64,000 nucleotides of DNA from Adlercreutzia equolifaciens DSM 19450 (GCF_000478885.1 NC_022567.1:2294001-2358000); one strand, 5' to 3'; positions 50,065 through 59,600 are shown, counted from the first letter of the stretch. A program made the numbers and translations. Notes: generated from the sequence alone by a model not told the origin.

Positions 50065-51561
50065 CTACCGCCAGCCCATTGTCAGGACCGACGTCTCCGG
50101 AGACGATTCGGAAATCTCCCAGCACACCGACGTCGTCGCCTCAAGCAGAGCGGCGTCGTGGGACACGAGCAGCAAGGCGCCGGGAAAGGCGACCAGAAGG
50201 CGCTCCAGGGCCTCGACGGACCGAAGGTCCAGGTAGTTCGAAGGTTCATCCATGACGATCAGCTCCGGCTCGTCGAGCATGCCGAGGCCGAGCATGAGCT
50301 TGCGCATCTCGCCCGGGCTCGTTCGCTCGCCTTCCACCAAGCGATCGGGATCGGAATTGAGCGCCGCGGCCACCGCCAGCACCCGCCCCCGACTACGCGA
50401 ATCGAGGGAGGCCAATCGAGAAAGCGCGTCGCGGCACTGCTCGGCGGTGGGCTCCTGCGGGATGACGAGCACCCGCGCGGTCGGGTCGATCCGCCGTGCC
50501 ACCTCACTCACCAACGTGGTCTTCCCGACACCGTTGGGGCCGGTCAGGGCGATGTGATCGGTGTTCCCGATGGAAAGCGGAGGCACGAGAAGCTGACGCT
50601 CCCCCAGAGCTAGCGTCATTTCCGGCTGGCGGTAAAGAACCTTGCGCGCGCTCGGCTCGGCGCGCATCCACAAATCGCCGTCATAGCGCTTTTCCACCTT
50701 CACCTGCGCCAGCGTCTCCTCGGCACAAGAGAGGCGGCTCTCCATACGGGAGCTGAGCTTGCCGGCCACGCCATCCTTTCCCGTGTAGACGGCCAGCTTG
50801 ACGCGCTCTTTCCCGCTATGATCCTTCGGGTCGAGGTTGCGGCAGCTGCGCATGCCGGCCGCGCGCGAGGCCTCCTCCCGACGGCGCTGGGCCTCCCCTG
50901 CGAGACGTTTTTTCTCACGCCTCGCCCGTTCGCGCTGACGAAGGGCCGTTCCCCGTTCGAGTTCCTCCTGACCGCGCCCTTGGCTGTAGCCGCCGGGCCG
51001 CGCCGTCAGGCGACCCTCTGCCATGAACAGACACTGCACGCAGAGGGCATCGAGCAGGGCACGATCGTGGGAGATCAGCAGGCCCACGCCCTTGAAACGC
51101 GCGAGAGCCGCCGTGATTGCCTCACGGGTCGAGGCATCAACGTGGTTGGTGGGCTCGTCCATAATAAGCAGATCGGGACGCTGCCAGAGCGCGCAAGCTG
51201 CCTGCAGCCGCTTCTGCTGGCCGCAGGACAAGGTGTCGTAGCGCCACGGCCAGTCGTCTTCCACACCCAAATCACGGCGAAGGGCCACGGCGTCGCGGTC
51301 GTAGGCGGCCGCGAAATCATAGAGCGCGTCCGGTTCCGCACTCGCGTCCTGCTCGCAGTAGACGCTGAACAGGTGCGGCGCCACCGTGCCCCTATCGGGA
51401 GTAAGCCGCCCGCATGCAATGCGCGCGAAGGTCGATTTGCCGCATCCGCTGTCGCCCACCAGCCCCGTCCAGCCCCAGGGCAGCGTGGCCGACACGTCGC
51501 GCAACACGGGATCGACGCACGAAGGATAGGCGTAGGCAAGATGCTGAAGTGATAGTTGCAT
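50065..51561 (-). CDS. ABC-F family ribosome-protection-type ATPase
   Basis: 498 residues with two ATP-binding domains and no membrane helices. The first has Walker A GDSGCGKST and Walker B LLIMDEPTNHVD; its signature is LSCGQQKR. A basic linker at about 205-255 is rich in Arg and Lys. The second has GPNGVGKTT and LIVMDEPSNYLD, with the signature reduced to SPGEMRK. The length and short linker fit Lsa/Vga/Sal-type antibiotic resistance ABC-F proteins, which act on the ribosome. The uORF-containing leader supports drug-inducible expression. Confidence 0.85.
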   Translation of the reverse strand: MQLSLQHLAYAYPSCVDPVLRDVSATLPWGWTGLVGDSGCGKSTFARIACGRLTPDRGTVAPHLFSVYCEQDASAEPDALYDFAAAYDRDAVALRRDLGVEDDWPWRYDTLSCGQQKRLQAACALWQRPDLLIMDEPTNHVDASTREAITAALARFKGVGLLISHDRALLDALCVQCLFMAEGRLTARPGGYSQGRGQEELERGTALRQRERARREKKRLAGEAQRRREEASRAAGMRSCRNLDPKDHSGKERVKLAVYTGKDGVAGKLSSRMESRLSCAEETLAQVKVEKRYDGDLWMRAEPSARKVLYRQPEMTLALGERQLLVPPLSIGNTDHIALTGPNGVGKTTLVSEVARRIDPTARVLVIPQEPTAEQCRDALSRLASLDSRSRGRVLAVAAALNSDPDRLVEGERTSPGEMRKLMLGLGMLDEPELIVMDEPSNYLDLRSVEALERLLVAFPGALLLVSHDAALLEATTSVCWEISESSPETSVLTMGWR

Positions 51562-51612
51562 GAGAACCTCCTCGCAAGGAGGCCATGCGCTGGTGCGCAG
51601 GAAAAGACAGAG

Positions 51613-51678
51613 CTAACGATGCGGCACCCGCGAGCATGGCCGTAGAGTCATACCGATAAGGGGCGCCCAAAGGGGCAT
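51613..51678 (-). CDS. Upstream ORF 2 in the ABC-F leader
   Basis: 21 codons (begins MPLWAPLIG, ends CSRVPHR). Its ATG follows the stop of uORF 1 by three bases and lacks a ribosome site, so reinitiation is likely. Its last codons overlap the 3' arm of the leader inverted repeat. Confidence 0.4.
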   Translation of the reverse strand: MPLWAPLIGMTLRPCSRVPHR

Positions 51679-51680
51679 CG

Positions 51681-51692
51681 TTAGTTCTTCAT
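51681..51692 (-). CDS. Upstream ORF 1 in the ABC-F leader (M-K-N-stop)
   Basis: ATG AAG AAC TAA, with GAGAGGA eight bases before the ATG. Very short uORFs of this kind precede several antibiotic-inducible ABC-F genes in other bacteria. Its stop lies in the 5' arm of the leader inverted repeat. Confidence 0.5.
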   Translation of the reverse strand: MKN

Positions 51693-51750
51693 GCACCGAA
51701 TCCTCTCTCGTGCCGGCGCTTGCCAAAGGCTCCGGCGGAACAGTGCCCCT

Positions 51751-51779
51751 ATTTTGGCGAGGGCGCACCGCTTTGTCAA
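51751..51779 (-). promoter_or_regulatory. Promoter of the ABC-F transcript
   Basis: On the minus strand TTGACA and CAAAAT are spaced by 17 bases. The predicted transcript start is near 51744. Confidence 0.7.
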
Positions 51780-51926
51780 GGTGGAAGCATGCGGGAATGC
51801 GCAGGCGAAGTGATTCAACGAACCATTGCGACGAGGCAGCGCACTTTCCATCTCCCGACAGATCCGAGCCGATCCCGAGCCTGCAATTCCCTCATTCAGA
51901 CAAGAAAGCTCGCGCACGAGGACAAG

Positions 51927-52086
51927 ATTTTCGAGTTGTTAGGCATGCGCCCGCAAAACACTGTCAGGATTCATCATGCCGTAAAACCACTTCGTCGTAA
52001 AACACCAGGTCGCAATTATTCTAACCAAACACTAAACTTCCTGTCGCGCTCTGCATCTCTCTTCTCATGTCTAACAACTCAAAAAT
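51927..52086. repeat. Interspersed inverted-repeat element, copy 1
   Basis: ATTTTCGAGTTGTTAG (51927-51942) and CTAACAACTCAAAAAT (52071-52086) bound a 128-bp centre containing TCGTAAAACACCAGGTCGC (51995-52013). A related element with the same ends and a matching inner motif is at 62548-62700. There is no coding frame. Confidence 0.65.
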
Positions 52087-52121
52087 CTGTACCGCAACCG
52101 ACGGAAATCTTTTCCGGCGGC

Positions 52122-52217
52122 CTTGACGGCTGTGTATAGGTGTGTATATACTATGCATGTAGGGTATATACACTATTCACGCCCTCGCCGTACCCGGGAC
52201 GCCGGGGCGGCGAGGGC
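52122..52217 (+). promoter_or_regulatory. Operator and leader of the GntR-ABC operon
   Basis: The palindrome GTGTATATAC-N12-GTATATACAC (52142-52151 and 52164-52173) overlaps a TTGACG/TATACT promoter with a long 19-base spacer, a typical place for YtrA-type GntR repression. Downstream, GCCCTCGCCG and CGGCGAGGGC (52181-52190 and 52208-52217) form a hairpin in the leader. Confidence 0.65.
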
Positions 52218-52311
52218 CGAAACCAGGACGGCACATCGCCGCACCTTCGACGATCGTCCCAAGGACGAGCGCTGCCGGGGCTCGCGATACGCCGTCTGCG
52301 AAAGAGGCACC

Positions 52312-52686
52312 TTGGACATCATTATTTCAAACGGAAGCAGCGAGCCCATCTACGAGCAGATCACGCGCCAGATCAAGGCGGCCATCATGGCCGGCGACGT
52401 GAACGAGGGCGACCCCCTTCCCTCCATCCGCGCCCTGGCGAACGATTTGCGCATCAGCGTCATCACCACCAAACGGGCCTACGCGGAGCTGGAGGAGGCC
52501 GGCTTTATCGACACCGTGCAGGGCAAGGGTTCCTTCGTCGCCGGAGGAAACCTGGAGCTTCTGCGCGAAGAGCGGCTGCGCCAGGTGGAGGGACACCTCG
52601 CCCGCGCCGTGGCCGAAGCGGAAAACGTCGGCATAGAAGCCGCCGATCTGCACGCCATGCTGGATGTGCTGCTGGAAGAAAACTGA
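52312..52686 (+). CDS. YtrA-subfamily GntR regulator
   Basis: 124 residues. The GntR winged helix is PIYEQITRQIKAAIMAGDVNEGDPLPSIRALANDLRISVITTKRAYAELEEAGFI, with the short (about 50-residue) helical tail that defines YtrA-type members. The TTG start has AAAGAGG upstream; the longer frame upstream runs through the operator and is rejected. It is the first gene of an operon with an ABC transporter, which it probably represses together with itself. Confidence 0.85.
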   Translation: MDIIISNGSSEPIYEQITRQIKAAIMAGDVNEGDPLPSIRALANDLRISVITTKRAYAELEEAGFIDTVQGKGSFVAGGNLELLREERLRQVEGHLARAVAEAENVGIEAADLHAMLDVLLEEN

Positions 52687-52699
52687 ACGAGGAGCGAAC

Positions 52700-53584
52700 A
52701 TGTCTTACCTCATGGAAATAGACAACCTGGGCAAGCGCTACGATGACTTCGAGCTTTCCGGCGTGAGCCTGGCCGTGGAACCGGGCTGCGTCGTCGGCTT
52801 CATCGGATCGAACGGCGCCGGCAAGACCACCACCATTAAGGCGATCCTTGGCATCATCGCCGCAGACGCAGGCACCGTGCGCCTGTTCGGGCAGTCCGTT
52901 ACCTGCGGCAGCGCGGCGCTGGACGCCATCAAGTCCCGCATCGGCATCGTGCTGGACACCTGCGCCTTTCCCGACACCTGCCGCGTGTGCGATGTGGGCG
53001 CTATCGGGCGGGCAGCCTACCGCGAATGGGACGCCGCCCAGTTCGCCGCCTTGTGCGACCGCTTCAACCTGGCCCCAAAAAAGAAGGTGAGCGAGCTCTC
53101 GCGTGGCATGGGCATGAAGCTGACGCTGGCCTTCGCGCTCTCGCACAACCCGGAGCTGCTCGTGCTGGACGAGGCCACCGCCGGGCTCGACCCCATCGCC
53201 CGCGACGAGGTGCTCGACCTGCTGCGCGACTTCATGGCCGAGGGCGACCGCGGCATCCTCATGTCCACCCATATCACCTCCGACTTGGAGAAGATCGCCG
53301 ACGAGGTCGTCTGCGTCGATGCCGGCAGCATTGTATTTTCGGCCCCCAAGGATGCCATTACCGACGAGGCCGGCGTGGCCCGCTGCCGCGTCGCTGATGT
53401 GACCGCCATTCTGGACGCCGGCTTCTTCGCCCCCGGCGAGGCCCGCATCCTGCGCCACGACTACGGCTGCGACGTGCTCGCCCCCGACCGCTTCGCCTTC
53501 GCCCGCGCCTTCCCCGACATCCCCGTGGACAAGGCCACCATTGAAGATTACATGACCCTCACTTTGAAGGGAGAATCACGATGA
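52700..53584 (+). CDS. ABC transporter ATP-binding protein (YtrB-like)
   Basis: 294 residues. Walker A GFIGSNGAGKTTT, signature LSRGMGMKL, Walker B LLVLDEATAGLDP and switch His (MSTHITSDLEKI). The set GntR-ATPase-small permease matches Ytr-type transporters that respond to cell-envelope antibiotics in Firmicutes. It starts 13 bases after the GntR gene and ends in an ATGA overlap with the permease gene. Confidence 0.88.
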   Translation: MSYLMEIDNLGKRYDDFELSGVSLAVEPGCVVGFIGSNGAGKTTTIKAILGIIAADAGTVRLFGQSVTCGSAALDAIKSRIGIVLDTCAFPDTCRVCDVGAIGRAAYREWDAAQFAALCDRFNLAPKKKVSELSRGMGMKLTLAFALSHNPELLVLDEATAGLDPIARDEVLDLLRDFMAEGDRGILMSTHITSDLEKIADEVVCVDAGSIVFSAPKDAITDEAGVARCRVADVTAILDAGFFAPGEARILRHDYGCDVLAPDRFAFARAFPDIPVDKATIEDYMTLTLKGESR

Positions 53585-54285
53585 AAGCCATGATTGTTTC
53601 CGACTTCGCCGTCCTGCGGAGCGCCATTCTGCAACTGCTGGGCATCTGCGCCATCATCGCCCTGTTCATGGGATACGCCATGGGCACACTCGTGGGAGGC
53701 GCCGCCGCCATTGCCGCCATGCCGCCGTTCATGCTACTGTTTTCTCTTGCCGCCACCGACGAGCAGAACGGCTGGGAGCGCTTCCGGCTCACCCTGCCCC
53801 TCACTCGCCGCCAGGTGGTGTTCGGCCGCTACGCGAGCCTCGCGCTCGTCGCCATCGGCACGATCGTTTTCGCCCTGACACTGTCGTTCCTGCTTCTGGG
53901 CGTGATCTCCTGCGTGCCGGCCGGCGTGCTGCCCGAGGGGCTGACACCGGCTGAAAATCCGCCAGCAGCCCTCGTTGGGAGCGTCGTGGGAGCCGTAGGC
54001 GTCATCACATTGGGCATGGCCGTCACGCTGCCGCTCATCATGCGCTTCGGCATGACCCGCGCCACCCGTTTCGTGCCCGTGGTCGTGGTGATCGCCCTCG
54101 CTTTGGGAATCGGCTTCTTCGACGCTGGCATCCAGCCCACCGGCGTGCTCGCCGACCTCGTGCAGTGGCTCGACACCGGCAACAACTACCTCTTCCTCGC
54201 CGCCGCCCTGGTAGCCGTCGTCGCCCTCATCTACGTGGCCAGCGCCCTCGTCGCCGCCAAGCTCTACGAGAAGCGCGAGTTCTAG
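53581..54285 (+). CDS. ABC-2 type permease of the GntR operon
   Basis: 234 residues with six membrane helices and short loops (for example FALTLSFLLLGVISCVPAGVL). It lacks a large external domain. It forms the transporter with the preceding ATPase. Ten bases after its stop is bistable hairpin element 3, which may end the transcript. The substrate is unknown. Confidence 0.85.
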   Translation: MKAMIVSDFAVLRSAILQLLGICAIIALFMGYAMGTLVGGAAAIAAMPPFMLLFSLAATDEQNGWERFRLTLPLTRRQVVFGRYASLALVAIGTIVFALTLSFLLLGVISCVPAGVLPEGLTPAENPPAALVGSVVGAVGVITLGMAVTLPLIMRFGMTRATRFVPVVVVIALALGIGFFDAGIQPTGVLADLVQWLDTGNNYLFLAAALVAVVALIYVASALVAAKLYEKREF

Positions 54286-54309
54286 CCTCAGAAGCCCGAG
54301 GCGCCTTCC

Positions 54310-54422
54310 GTGCGCAAAAAAGTGCGATTGTGCGAGTCCTAGCCCCCTTTTTCGAGGCGTCGTGCAGAGAAAAGTGCGATCGTGCGAGCTTGAAACTCGC
54401 ACGATCGCACTTTTTTGCGCAC
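54310..54422. repeat. Bistable hairpin element, locus 3
   Basis: Direct arms at 54310-54339 and 54366-54391, inverted arm at 54392-54422. Arm 1 pairs with the inverted arm over 28 bp with one wobble. Its outer flank GTGCGCAAAAAA is matched by TTTTTTGCGCAC, whereas locus 1 has GCGGAGAAAA with TTTTCTCCGC; the outer stem is thus kept by paired change. Confidence 0.8.
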
Positions 54423-54469
54423 TAACTCGGCAATCGCCACCGAGAGGCCTTGGAAACCTTGTGAATCTC

Positions 54470-54527
54470 TTGCTTTGGTCTGATTTCGGACTATACTAGC
54501 GAACTCGTTAGTCCGAAATCAGACCAA
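54470..54527 (+). promoter_or_regulatory. Promoter and 19-bp palindromic operator of the MarR-MATE pair
   Basis: TTGGTCTGATTTCGGACTA (54475-54493) is repeated perfectly inverted at 54509-54527. The -10 box TATACT (54492-54497) lies between the arms, and a weak TTGCTT is at 54470. Binding here would block transcription, so MarR autorepression is likely. Confidence 0.8.
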
Positions 54528-54552
54528 TCGCATTTTGAGGTACAGAAAGCCC

Positions 54553-55041
54553 ATGAACGCCGACAAGATCGCACTCAACGAAAACACCGCGCTCGACGAG
54601 AAAAGCCAAATCGCGGAGACAATCCGCGCCATCGATGATTTCTACCGCCAAGCTGACGAGTTGTATCGCCAAACCGCGTGGCGCATGGGACTCCCTGATT
54701 GCGCCTTCGATATCGTGTACGCGCTCGTCAACGAAGATGGGCTCACGCAGAAGCAGTTGTGCGAGCTCGGATTCTCTTCGAAGCAAACGGTGCACTCGTC
54801 TATCAAGCGCATGGTCGACAAAGGCGTAGTCGAGCTGCGAGGAGACACGCCCCGCACTCAACGCGTTTATCTGACTGGTTACGGGAGAAAGCAGTACGAA
54901 GCCCGCATTCAAGCCGTACTGGCCGCCGAGCATGAAGCCGTCGCAATCTTCACCGATGAAGAGCAGCGCCAACTTACCAGCGCCATGAAGCGCTACATCA
55001 ACGCGCTGAACGAAAACCTCTCGGCTCTCACCTTCCACTAG
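54553..55041 (+). CDS. MarR-family transcriptional regulator
   Basis: 162 residues, all-alpha ends with a central winged helix (LTQKQLCELGFSSKQTVHSSIKRMVDKGVVEL, wing near RTQRVYLTGYGRKQYE). It lies directly downstream of the palindromic operator and 53 bases before a MATE efflux gene, the classic regulator-pump pair. An upstream in-frame TTG at 54535 is an alternative start. Confidence 0.88.
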   Translation: MNADKIALNENTALDEKSQIAETIRAIDDFYRQADELYRQTAWRMGLPDCAFDIVYALVNEDGLTQKQLCELGFSSKQTVHSSIKRMVDKGVVELRGDTPRTQRVYLTGYGRKQYEARIQAVLAAEHEAVAIFTDEEQRQLTSAMKRYINALNENLSALTFH

Positions 55042-55094
55042 AGACGCCCGCTTTCCTTGCTTGTTCTGCCCTCTTTTCTCCGAAAGGTTTCCCC

Positions 55095-56480
55095 ATGTCA
55101 GTCGATATGTCCAAACATTTCTCCACCAGCGCCCTCATACGGTTCACGCTGCCCACCATCGCCATGATGATCTTCACCTCGTGCTACACCATCGTGGACG
55201 GGTTCTTCGTGTCGAACTACGCCGGCAAAACGGCGCTCGCCGCCGTGAACCTGATCTTCCCCGCCGTCATGATTTTGGCCTCCGTGGGCATGATGATCGG
55301 CACCGGGGGCAGTGCCCTTGTGGCCAAGACCTTGGGCGAGGGCGACCGGCCCCGAGCGCGGCGCCATTTCTCGCTGCTCATCATCTTCGCCTTCGTCGTG
55401 GGCTCGGTGCTCTCCCTTGGCGGCTGGTTCTTCATGGAGCCCACGGCCACCATGCTCGGCGCCACGCCGGGAAGCCAGATGCACCACGACGCCGCGCTTT
55501 ACGGCCGCATGATGATGATCTCGCTGCCGTTCTTCATCTTGCAGTACGCCTTCCAGAGCTTCTTCGTCACGGCGGGCAAGCCCAAGTACGGCTTTCTGGT
55601 CATTGTGGCGGCCGGCGTGGCGAACATCCTTTTGGACTTCCTGTTCGTCGGCGTGTTCGGCTGGGGGCTTCCCGGTGCGGCGCTCGCCACGAACATCGGT
55701 GAACTCATCGGCGGCGGCATTCCGCTCGTCTACTTCGCCCGCAAGCGCTCGACGCACCTGTACTTCGTGCGGCCGCATCTGCGCTGGCCCGTCATCGGGA
55801 AGGCCTGCGCCAACGGCTCGTCGGAAATGGTCACCAACATCGCCATGAGCCTCGTGGGCATCCTATACAACTGGCAGCTTCTGCGCTTCATCGGCGAGGA
55901 CGGCGTGGCGGCCTACGGCGTCATCATGTACACCGTGATGATCTTCTCGGCCGTGTTCATGGGCTACTCCGTGGGTACTTCCCCGCTCATGAGCTTCCAG
56001 TACGGCGCCCAGAACCATACTGAAATGCGCTCGCTTCTGTGGAAGAGCCTCGGGATCATCGGCGTGGCGAGCATCGTCATGTTCCTGCTCGGCCAGTGGC
56101 TCGCCGCCCCGCTTTCGGCCATCTTCGTGAGCTACGATGCGGCCCTGCTGGAGCTCACCGTGAGCGCTTACAAGCTGTACGCCCTGTGCTTTCTGTTCAT
56201 GGGATTCGCCATGTACGCCTCGGCGTTCTTCACGGCGCTCAACAACGGGCTCGTCTCGGCGCTCATCTCGTTTCTGCGCACGCTCGTGTTCCAGGTGGCG
56301 GCCGTCATCGTACTGCCGATGCTGTTCGGCATCGACGGCATCTGGCTCTCGGTAACGGTGGGCGACGGGCTCACGTGCCTGGTGGCCGCCACGTTCATGA
56401 TCGCCCTGTCGGGCCGCTACGGCTACCGCAAAGGCGGCCTGAGCCCGAAGGCGAAAGCGAAGGCAGAAAACGGGGACTAG
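55095..56480 (+). CDS. MATE-family efflux pump
   Basis: 461 residues with twelve membrane helices in two MATE repeats (IVDGFFVSNYAGKTALAAVNL near the start; GLVSALISFLRTLVFQVAAV late). Such pumps expel cationic drugs or metabolites using Na+ or H+. It is co-directional with the MarR gene, so it is probably induced when MarR releases the shared operator. AAAGG precedes the ATG. Confidence 0.88.
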   Translation: MSVDMSKHFSTSALIRFTLPTIAMMIFTSCYTIVDGFFVSNYAGKTALAAVNLIFPAVMILASVGMMIGTGGSALVAKTLGEGDRPRARRHFSLLIIFAFVVGSVLSLGGWFFMEPTATMLGATPGSQMHHDAALYGRMMMISLPFFILQYAFQSFFVTAGKPKYGFLVIVAAGVANILLDFLFVGVFGWGLPGAALATNIGELIGGGIPLVYFARKRSTHLYFVRPHLRWPVIGKACANGSSEMVTNIAMSLVGILYNWQLLRFIGEDGVAAYGVIMYTVMIFSAVFMGYSVGTSPLMSFQYGAQNHTEMRSLLWKSLGIIGVASIVMFLLGQWLAAPLSAIFVSYDAALLELTVSAYKLYALCFLFMGFAMYASAFFTALNNGLVSALISFLRTLVFQVAAVIVLPMLFGIDGIWLSVTVGDGLTCLVAATFMIALSGRYGYRKGGLSPKAKAKAENGD

Positions 56481-56487
56481 GCCACGT

Positions 56488-56542
56488 TTTCTGCATCGTA
56501 GTCAACTTATCTGCATCATTTCGGCACCCCTTGATGCAGAAA
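56488..56542. repeat. Small direct-direct-inverted hairpin after the MATE gene
   Basis: TTTCTGCATC (56488-56497) and TCTGCATCA (56510-56518) can each pair with TGATGCAGAAA (56532-56542). The arrangement is like that of the larger bistable elements, with unrelated sequence. Confidence 0.6.
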
Positions 56543-56554
56543 CCAAGTTTACTC

Positions 56555-56589
56555 GGGCGGGTGGGGGACGCAGCGCACCCTCACCCGCC
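56555..56589. terminator. GC-rich terminator-like stem between MATE and FtsX genes
   Basis: GGGCGGGTG and CACCCGCC pair between the convergent genes. The T run is weak, so efficiency is uncertain. Confidence 0.5.
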
Positions 56590-56611
56590 TTGCTTGATGT
56601 CGCAGCACCTC

Positions 56612-59600
56612 CTACACAGCGTCGGCGCGTAGGGCCTCTACCACGTTGTCGGCGCGACAGCGGTGCATGCCGTAGGCCACCGATGCACCCACGGCGACCA
56701 CGGTCATGGCGGCGGCCAGGGCCACGTAGTTCCAGGGCAGAGTGAAGGGCAGCCCCGTCATGGAGCCGGAGATCACCTGCCACAGCAGGAAGGACACGAG
56801 CAGCGACAGCAGCACGCCGGGCACGAGGCCGCGGATGCACCAGGCGACGCATTCCTCGGCCACCATGGCGCGGAACTGCCGGTTCGAAAGGCCCACCGAC
56901 TTCATGACGGCGAACTCGCGGCGGCGCAGGATAAGGCTGTTGGTCACCGTGTTGAACACGTTGGCCATGGCGATGAGCGCCAGAATAACGGCAAACAGCA
57001 GGCAGAACACGTTCACCACCGTGGCAATCATCTGGTTGGAATCGCGCTGCTCGATGTAGTCGTTGAAGGAGTAGAACGCCAGCCCATAGGGGCTCTTGTC
57101 GTGGAAGTACGCGCTACCGGCCGTCGCCAGCTCCTCGGCAAGCGCGCCATGATCGCCATCGGCCGAGTCGAAATAGCTATAGAAGATGGGGGACGTGCTG
57201 CCGAAACCCTGGTAAGCCGCCATGGACTCGGGCACGATGAGCTGCAGGCCCTCCCCACGGGCACTGGCGATGGCAGGCGCCTCCTCGGCCAGGGCAACAA
57301 CCTCGACGGAGACCGTCTGCACCTCCGCCTCCTCCAGAGGAAACCATTCGACCCCGTCGTCATCGCCTTCAAGGTAGGGCTGGAAGGCGAAGGCCTCAGC
57401 ATTGCCCTCTCCGGATGTTGCGCCGACGCCGATGCCCGCCGCCGGCTCGCCGTGATAGGTCACCGCCGTAAGGGCCTCCAAAGTGCCCGGCTCTCGCAGC
57501 ACGTTGAGCAACTGGTAGACGCTGCCATTGTTGCCGTAGCCCTGGGCCAGGGCGATGGCCCGCAGGTGAGCCGGATCGCGAAAGTCGGCGGGGTCAAGCC
57601 CCAAGCTCTTCGCGTAGTCGTCGAAGGCGGCGTCGTCGAGGTAGGCTACCGACCCCACGGTGCCGACGCGGCCGTCGGCCATCTTGCCGCCCATGCCGTT
57701 CTCCTGATCGACGAGGGCCTCCCCTGCCATGGCCTCGGGCAGCATGGCGTACAGCCCCGTCCCCATTTTCCAACCCACAGGCTGGGCGCCTGCCACCTGG
57801 GAGAGGTCTTGGAAGGCGCCGGCGAACACCTTGGCCTGTGAGGCGAACAACTCGTTGTTCGCGGTCGCCACCGCCTCCGGCGTCGTGGGAGCGGCGGGCT
57901 GGGTCGCAGCGGCATCGGGGGTCGCAGCGGCGTCGGCGCCCGTCGCGTCGCCATCGCCGGCTTGCGCGTCCCCGTCGGCCGTACCCACGTCCTGCGGCGT
58001 CTCCACATCGAGCTGGGCCATGACGCCCACCTCGCCGGCCATCTCGCCGCCGCCGGTCACAACGTCGGTCAGGGTGCCGAGGAACACATTCAGCGAGCCG
58101 GCGGTCATGAGCAGCACGATGGCCAACGCCAGCGACACCGAGGCCGCCCGGCCCTTCCCCGTGCCGCGCTTGCGGTTGATGCGCGCCAGCATGCCGCCGA
58201 CGCCGAGCACGCGCCCGGCCGCCCCGCGCGTCTTCCACAGCGACGAGGCCCCCGTGCACTTCGCGGCCCGCGCCGCCCCACGCTTGGAAACGCGGCTACC
58301 GCTGGCGGCCCGCAGCGAGTCGATGATGTTCGTACGGCTCGCTCGCTTCGCCGGAATCCACACGGACACGAGCACCGTGACGAACGTGAGTACCGAGGCC
58401 GCCGCCAACACCCAGCCGTTCACGGCCACGCGGAAAGCCACTTCCCCCGAGCCGGCCAGCTGGGAGATGGCCGGCCCAAGCGCCGCGAAAGTGGCAGCGC
58501 ACCCGGCAAGACCGATGAGAAGCCCGCAGGGGATGCCGATGACGGCCACGATGGCCCCTTCCAGCACCACGGCCCGGCGCAGCTGACGACGCGACGCGCC
58601 CACCGAGGACAGAAGCCCGAACTGCTTGATGCGCTCGGCCACCGAGATGTTGAAGGCGTTGAAGATGAGCGACACGCACGCCACCACGATGACCGCCGCC
58701 AGCACCATAACCAGGCCGTAGAACGTCGTCCAAATGGAGGAATCGCTGGAAATGCCCATGTAGCGCAGCATGGCAACGTGCAGCACAACGTGCTCGTCGG
58801 GGAACAGCGCCTCTGCGGCTTCTTCCACCTGCTGGGTGTTGGCCACGTCGTTCAGCGTGAAGAACACGTCGGTAAAGGCGTCGGGCGCAGCGCTCCCGGC
58901 GGTCACGCCCACCATGCCTGCCGCCGTGGAAAGGGCGTAGCCCGGACGATCGTAAAAGCCCACGACAGTGTAGGTGCGCTCTTCGGTGTTCGCGATCTCC
59001 TCGTTGAAGATGCTGCCGTCGATGTCCGCCTCCAGCACGCCCATGGAGGAGTTGAGCGGCGTGCCGTCGGTGATCTCGCTCTCGTGGGCCTCCCCCTGCA
59101 CGCCCCACGAGGCGGTCATGGTGCCCGCGGACATGAATCCCTCCTCGCCCGGGGCGAGCCGTGCCACCCGCTGGCCCACGTCGAAGGTGACCGCATCGCC
59201 GAGGCTCACGCCCCCGTAGTCGTTCCACGTGGAGAAGAGCATGATCTCGTGGTCGTTCTCGGGCAGGCGCCCCTCGCTGGGTTCGATGCCGCAGATGTCG
59301 CCCACGTCGCCTTCAATGGAGCGGATGGCCAGATAAGTTCCCTGGGTATTCTGCTGGTCGGCGGTCAACTTGGCGAAGCCTACATCGCGCATAATCGCCG
59401 TGCCGGCCACCTGCGGGTCGGCTTGAGCGTCGACGATCTTCTCGTCAAGCGCCGAGCTGCCATCGGCTTCCACGCAAGCCATCCACGTGCCGGCCAGGTG
59501 CGCCTCAGAACGATAGAGATAGTCGTTCAGCGACACATAGGTGGTGAGCACCGCCGTGAGCAGGGCGGCGGCCAAGGCCACGCCGGCTATGGTCACCAGC

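Larger units (their letters stand above)
51562..51744 (-). promoter_or_regulatory. Attenuation-type leader of the ABC-F gene
   Basis: A 183-base leader runs from the predicted start site to the ATG. It contains a three-codon uORF, an overlapping 21-codon uORF, an inverted repeat CTAACGATGC/GCATCGTTAG (51675-51684 and 51613-51622) joining the stop of the first uORF to the stop of the second, and a CCTCCT-TGCG-AGGAGG hairpin (51567-51582) that hides the Shine-Dalgarno of the ABC-F gene. These are the parts expected of ribosome-stalling control. Confidence 0.65.

Noticed and set aside
54535..54552. TTG start for the MarR gene at 54535
   Set aside because: The ATG at 54553 gives a normal MarR N-terminus and keeps the coding region clear of the operator. 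The TTG remains possible.
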